Below, one piece after another: positions 60,087-64,000 of a stretch of DNA of 64,000 nt. A program made the translations under genes and the position numbers. The stretch lies in the NCBI GenBank assembly GCA_023129715.1, contig JAGMBO010000054.1:62001-126000 (forward strand), given 5' to 3'. Origin of the DNA: Candidatus Eiseniibacteriota bacterium. Its GTDB lineage: Bacteria > Eisenbacteria > RBG-16-71-46 > CAIMUX01 > WJJG01. Below the pieces are notes generated by a model that searched no databases, was not told the DNA's origin, and worked only from the letters and a program-made list of their open reading frames with translations. The stretch's first letter is position 1. The number at the start of each line of letters is the position of its first letter.

Positions 60087-61220
60087 CTACTGCTCGATCA
60101 TCTCGACATTGGCGCGTGGGACCACCACCTCCTCACCATCAAGGAAACGCACCTTCAGAATCCTCACCTTGGCCCCCGACTCGACCGTGACGAGCGCGGG
60201 AGGGAGCTCCGTCACCTCGCCCAACCGCCCGAAGTAGGGGGCGCGGATCACCCGGACCGGACTGCCCACCTGCAGTCCCCCGGTCATGTCCAATCCCTTC
60301 CCGCGCGCCAGCTCGCCCGCCTCGCTCTCAGGAAGCGAGATGACCAGCTCGGGACGCATCACCCCGGCGCGGATCTGCGTCGCTCCGTTGACCGAGCAGG
60401 AACGCCCCTCGTGCTGTTGGAACAACTGGAAGGTGCGTTGGGCCATCGCCATGCGGCCGAAACCCTCGGTGACGACCACAGTGACGCCAAGCTGCTCGCT
60501 GCCGGTGATCGCGACGCCCAGGTCGTAGCCGAGAAACTTCTGCAGGTCCGACGCATCGAGCCCACCGGCGACCACCGCCCGCACTCCATGCTTCGCCGCC
60601 GCGCGCAGGAAGGGCTCGGTCACCAGCGAACCGCCGATGAGAACCTTTCCCGACACATCACCTTCGAGGTGCTTCTCGGTGAGCGATTCGTCGGACGCCG
60701 AGACTGCCATGTGGATCGTCCCGTGCGTCTCCCCCCCGATCCCGAAGATCCCCTGGATGAAGGCCCCCTCGGTCGCCACGATGACCCCTTCCTCGGGAAT
60801 CACCTCGACGACCCGGCCGGAGACATAGGCATCGACCTGCACGGGAATCGGCGGTTCGCGCACGATCACCTGTCCCGTCACCGTCGAGATGCTCTCAATG
60901 GTTCCATCACAGGGCGAGGGGCAGTGCGACTTGAAGAGCCCGAAGAAGCTCTTCGCGGTGGCGATCGTCTCGCCCCGCTTGACCGCGTCACCCTCCTGCT
61001 TGAGCATGTACTCGAGCAAGTCGGATTGATGCTGGCCCAGAATGCTCGCCGCCTTGACCGGCTGCACGTTGCCGGGCAGCTCGGTGCGCGCCACGATCTG
61101 TTCGGCGGTGACCTGGTCCCCCTTGCCGACCAGCACCTCCCCCGCCAAGGGCAGGCGGCGCTCCTTGCGAATCGGCATCCAGGGGCTCACCCGCAGTCCT
61201 GGGGTATATGCATGCGCCAC
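60087..61220 (-). CDS. Uncharacterised protein with biotinyl/lipoyl-like barrels and C-terminal KOW-like domain
   Basis: 377 residues from a GTG at 61220 with GGAGGG upstream. Residues 20-165 look like two barrel-sandwich (biotinyl/lipoyl/RnfC-type) hybrids: VLVGKGDQVTAEQIVART, then LKQEGDAVKRGETIATAKSF and SPCDGTIESISTVTGQVI. No biotin or lipoyl lysine motif is visible. A middle part (170-310) alternates strands and helices around VVVTEGFGRMAMAQRTFQLF. Residues 318-377 (GSPVRVIRAPYFGRLGEVTE, EEVVVPRANVEMIE) resemble a KOW/SH3-like barrel. It is the last gene of the GlmL-like set, 91 bases after it. I do not recognise a named family. Confidence 0.75.
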   Translation of the reverse strand: MAHAYTPGLRVSPWMPIRKERRLPLAGEVLVGKGDQVTAEQIVARTELPGNVQPVKAASILGQHQSDLLEYMLKQEGDAVKRGETIATAKSFFGLFKSHCPSPCDGTIESISTVTGQVIVREPPIPVQVDAYVSGRVVEVIPEEGVIVATEGAFIQGIFGIGGETHGTIHMAVSASDESLTEKHLEGDVSGKVLIGGSLVTEPFLRAAAKHGVRAVVAGGLDASDLQKFLGYDLGVAITGSEQLGVTVVVTEGFGRMAMAQRTFQLFQQHEGRSCSVNGATQIRAGVMRPELVISLPESEAGELARGKGLDMTGGLQVGSPVRVIRAPYFGRLGEVTELPPALVTVESGAKVRILKVRFLDGEEVVVPRANVEMIEQ

Positions 61221-61311
61221 GGTCTACTTCCCTCCTCGAAACTGCGGCGGCCAGGGCATGCGCCCCCCGCCCCCGCTCCCGTTCACGGACGCTTCCGCGT
61301 CCGCCCGCGCA

Positions 61312-63159
61312 CTAGGCCAGCGTGCGGGGATCCTTCGGATACAGCTCCATCGCCTGAGCCCATTCGCAGAGCTTCTCGATGCGCCTCTGCGCATCTTCCG
61401 GCAAGTTGAACGGCCGCCCGCGGGCATCGAAGATCAGCCCCACGACCCCGCCCTTGAGCGTGCGCCGCAGCGCCTTGCCCTTGCCGGCGCCGACATTGAA
61501 GCTGCCGGCCGGTTCGACGAGCACCTCGGCCCGTTCCCCAACCTCGAGCGGAACCTTGCGGATCGCGCCGAAGGGCAGCTCGAACTCCTCGACCGACCCG
61601 CCGGGGAGCTCCACGCGCACCTTCATGCAGCGTCCTCCCTCCTTGCCGGTGCCCACCGGCGCCACCGCCGTGCCCAGCCGGATCATGCAATCCTTGACGA
61701 AGACGTCGGTCGCCGCCTTCTTCCCCGACTCGTTGTCGACCTCGGCCAGCACCCCGAGCTGCGGCATCATGAAGATCGAATCGACCGCCAGCTCGGTGAC
61801 CCCTTCGGGGACGAAGGCATCGAGCATCATCATCGCCGCCTGCACGCGCCGGGGCGCATGCGAGAGCGCTCCCCCGCTTCCGACGAGCAGATTGAGCTCC
61901 ATCAGATTGATCAGCGTCTCACCGCTGGCGCTCTGCTCGAAAGTATCCGAGATCGTCCGCTCTTGCTGAACGCCCTTCAGCCCGACGGCGAGCGCCTTGT
62001 GCTGCTCGAAGGCGAGACGCAGCGCCTCGCGGGCCAGCCCCTGCTCGATAATCAGCTCCTGCAAGCTGTGCGGGATCGTCGTTGGCCGGATCATCTTGTT
62101 CTTGACCCGGTTGCGCACCTCGGCCTCGTCCATGCCGAAGGGCACCCAGCGCATCACGTTCTTCAGCCCCGCCTCGGCGAGCACGTTCGAGACCGAGTAG
62201 CTCATGCCCAGGTTGGCACTCACCGTTCGATTGAAAACCTCTTGGAAGACGCTGAAAACATCCGTTGTCGCGCCGCCGATGTCGACGCCGATGACCTGGA
62301 TCTCTTCGCGGCGGGCGATCGTGTGGATGATCGAGCCGACTGCTCCCGGGGTCGGCATGACCGGAATCGGCGTCCAGCTCATCAGGTTCTTGTAGCCCGG
62401 CGCGTGGGCCATGACGTGTTCCATGAAGAGATCGTGGATCGCCTGCCGGGCGGGCATCAGGTTTTCGCGCTCCATCGTCGGGCGGATGTTCTCCGTCGCG
62501 GTCAGCGCGGTCTTCTCCCCCAGGCGCTCCTCGATCAGTTCGCGCGCCTCCTTGTTGCCGGCGTAGATCACCGGCATCTGATAGCCCGTCCCCAGGCGCG
62601 CCCTCGGGTCGGCCGCCGCAACGATCTCGGCCAACTCGACGACGTGGGTCGTCGTGCCGCCGTCGATTCCGCCGGAGAGCAGGATCATGTCGGGCCGCAG
62701 GTCGCGGATGCGGCGGATCTTCTCGTGCGGCAGGCGTCCGTCGTTCGAGGCGATGATGTCCATGACGATCGCCCCGGCACCGAGGGCGGCGCGCTCGGCG
62801 CTTTCCCCCGTCATCGATTTGACGACCCCGGTGACCATCATCTGGAGCCCCCCGCCGGCGCTGGAGGTCGAGACGTAGATGTCGACGCCTTCCTTCTCGC
62901 TCCCCTGCGGGGTGATGATCCGCTCGCCGTCGAGTAGCTTGCGCCCGGCGAGTTCCTCGACCTCCATGACCGCATTGAGCACGCCCCGGGTCACATCCTC
63001 GAAGGGTGCCTCGACCGTCGTCGGCGCCTCGCCGCGCACGACGAGGCGATACTCGTCTCCGCGCAGCTCGATCAAGATCGCCTTGGTCGTCGTCGATCCA
63101 CAGTCGGTGGCCAGCACCGACCGGATCTTCATCGTCTTCAGGTCATCGACTGCATTCAT
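61312..63159 (-). CDS. GlmL/MutL-family ASKHA ATPase (aminomutase-accessory type)
   Basis: 615 residues from the ATG at 63159, though M10 (MKIRSVLATD) is possible. DCGSTTTKA at 19-27 is the phosphate-1 motif and GVDIGGATTDVFSV at 291-304 the second ASKHA block. ILLSGGIDGGTTTHV, VIYAGNKEARELI and TENIRPTMERENLMPARQAI are specific to the GlmL (glutamate mutase MutL) family. Relatives sit in glutamate mutase, ornithine aminomutase (OR-3) and lysine 5,6-aminomutase (KamB) clusters and are thought to protect or reactivate the B12 enzyme. No mutase gene is in the window. Confidence 0.88.
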   Translation of the reverse strand: MNAVDDLKTMKIRSVLATDCGSTTTKAILIELRGDEYRLVVRGEAPTTVEAPFEDVTRGVLNAVMEVEELAGRKLLDGERIITPQGSEKEGVDIYVSTSSAGGGLQMMVTGVVKSMTGESAERAALGAGAIVMDIIASNDGRLPHEKIRRIRDLRPDMILLSGGIDGGTTTHVVELAEIVAAADPRARLGTGYQMPVIYAGNKEARELIEERLGEKTALTATENIRPTMERENLMPARQAIHDLFMEHVMAHAPGYKNLMSWTPIPVMPTPGAVGSIIHTIARREEIQVIGVDIGGATTDVFSVFQEVFNRTVSANLGMSYSVSNVLAEAGLKNVMRWVPFGMDEAEVRNRVKNKMIRPTTIPHSLQELIIEQGLAREALRLAFEQHKALAVGLKGVQQERTISDTFEQSASGETLINLMELNLLVGSGGALSHAPRRVQAAMMMLDAFVPEGVTELAVDSIFMMPQLGVLAEVDNESGKKAATDVFVKDCMIRLGTAVAPVGTGKEGGRCMKVRVELPGGSVEEFELPFGAIRKVPLEVGERAEVLVEPAGSFNVGAGKGKALRRTLKGGVVGLIFDARGRPFNLPEDAQRRIEKLCEWAQAMELYPKDPRTLA

Positions 63160-63262
63160 CGGCTGGAATCCCCTGTCGCTCGTCCCTCGCGCGTCGCCTC
63201 CGGCCAGTCCCACCGGCCGGTCTCTAGACCGCCGGCCGCCGACTCGTCCCGGCAACCGCTAC

Positions 63263-63673
63263 CTACGTCTTCTTCGCCTGCTCCCGCCTGCGCTCCTTGC
63301 GCGCCCGCTTCTCCTCGTCCCGCGCCTTCTTCTCGGCGTCCCGCATCTCCTCATCGAGCGCCTCGACACGCTGAATCAGCCGCTCGATGTTCTCCCGATC
63401 CTCGATCAGTGCGGCGAACCGCTGATAGTTGCGAATCGTCAGAAACGCTTCGACGAACGGCTGCAGAAAGACGAGCACCTGGCTGCCGACAAAGGAGAGC
63501 GGCTTGGTCGACTCGAGAAAGAACACCGCCGGCACGCCGAGGCGCATGCGCACGACCCGCCCGGCAACCGCATTGATCAACTCCTCGTTGGTCATCTCGG
63601 CCGCGGCATCATCAGACACCGGTGGCACCGGCGTCGCCCGGGGGTCTCCCGTGCCGCGATTCCAGAAACTCAC
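63263..63673 (-). CDS. Small conserved protein with hydrophobic core and coiled-coil tail
   Basis: 136 residues, GTG at 63673 with AAGGGA upstream. After a variable start comes RMRLGVPAVFFLESTKPLSF and VGSQVLVFLQPFVEAFL, a moderately hydrophobic segment that could lie in or on a membrane. Residues 85-135 are a strongly charged helix (RENIERLIQRVEALDEEM, then KKARDEEKRARKERRRE), probably coiled coil. It sits 103 bases before the GlmL-family gene and 8 bases after the upstream gene. Function unknown. Confidence 0.7.
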   Translation of the reverse strand: MSFWNRGTGDPRATPVPPVSDDAAAEMTNEELINAVAGRVVRMRLGVPAVFFLESTKPLSFVGSQVLVFLQPFVEAFLTIRNYQRFAALIEDRENIERLIQRVEALDEEMRDAEKKARDEEKRARKERRREQAKKT

Positions 63674-63681
63674 CGTTCCCT

Positions 63682-64000
63682 TCAGCTCCTCTCAGTTGTG
63701 ACCACCGTCGCCACCGCCCGCTCTTCTGCGCTCAAGCCGCCGATGTGCACGCGCTCGGCGTCGAGATGGGCCAGCAGGAAACGCCGCACTTCGGCGGGCG
63801 CGGGGGCCTGCGGCCCGACCCCGTAGCGCAGGCGCACGCCCCGGTAGGGCTCCAGCCAGTGCCGCCGCCCGAAGGGACTCAGGGTAACCCCGATACCATC
63901 GAACCAGACACTACGAAAGTGCGTCCATTCCCGCGTCACTCGCGAGAAGGGCTTGCGCACCTCCACGCCGTCGGCCCCCAGACGAAACCGCGAGGGCAAG
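63682..64000 (-). CDS. Partial hypothetical protein (N-terminus beyond window)
   Basis: At least 105 residues ending VATVVTTERS at 63682; the frame stays open to the window edge. SRFRLGADGVEVRKPFSRVT, REWTHFRSVWFDGIGVTLSP and RRHWLEPYRGVRLRYG give a beta-strand pattern like bacterial PH-type domains. A small domain of this kind is suggested but not certain. It ends 8 bases before the coiled-coil gene. Confidence 0.6.
   Translation of the reverse strand, partial: LPSRFRLGADGVEVRKPFSRVTREWTHFRSVWFDGIGVTLSPFGRRHWLEPYRGVRLRYGVGPQAPAPAEVRRFLLAHLDAERVHIGGLSAEERAVATVVTTERS

Overview
The window is GC-rich and densely coded. Nearly every gene lies on the minus strand; rpsT is the only convincing plus-strand gene. 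It reads as a chromosomal core segment of a diderm, LPS-making bacterium: lpxA, lpxB, lpxD and an lpxC-fabZ fusion, BamA, Skp, Lol transport, Lnt and ComEC are all present. The LpxC-FabZ fusion, the long SecA with an internal insertion, a PorV-type outer-membrane protein, a secreted protease with a FlgD/Por-like C-terminal domain, a Bacteroidetes-style Ig-like lipoprotein and a bS22-like micro-protein all point to the FCB superphylum or a neighbouring candidate phylum (Eisenbacteria, Krumholzibacteriota or Gemmatimonadota-like). That placement is inference. No rRNA, tRNA, CRISPR array, phage or insertion sequence was seen.

Layout (all minus unless stated). 1-9.2 kb: envelope block bamA-skp-lpxD-lpxC/fabZ-lpxA-Gfo/Idh-lpxB-DUF374 acyltransferase. 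9.2-18.8 kb: purB-purF-lolC-type permease-lolD-mcsA-mcsB-clpC, with many 4-8 bp overlaps; it joins de novo purine synthesis, lipoprotein sorting and an arginine-phosphorylation/ClpC proteolysis module. 18.9-25.3 kb: HtrA protease, a transaldolase, TruA, two methyltransferases and Lnt. 25.3-25.7 kb: rpsT (+). 25.6-38 kb: dapF, an Ig-like lipoprotein and argF, then topA-xerC-hslV-hslU (the order known from Firmicutes and others, without trmFO) and secA. 38-46.6 kb: a CTP-transferase-like polyprenol/diacylglycerol kinase, a soluble lytic transglycosylase, purH, purC and comEC. 46.7-59.6 kb: secreted metalloprotease, TPR and BON proteins, PorV-like barrel, PilZ protein, RNase R, bS22-like micro-protein, HU, a 1266-residue Ig-repeat protein and a cold-shock protein. 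60-64 kb: a poorly understood set made of a biotinyl/lipoyl-like plus KOW protein, a GlmL/MutL-family ASKHA ATPase, a small coiled-coil protein and the end of a further gene.

Regulatory signals are unusually readable. Several intergenic regions hold a TTGnnn -35 box, a 17-18 bp spacer and an extended -10 of the form TGCTAnnnT. These point to a housekeeping-sigma promoter style that relies on the TGC extension.

The items most worth following are the GlmL-linked lipoyl/KOW module at the right end, a complete McsA-McsB-ClpC system in an LPS-bearing cell, a Gfo/Idh enzyme in the lpxA-lpxB gap where LpxI or GnnA can sit, and a LolC-type permease with about 165 extra N-terminal membrane residues.
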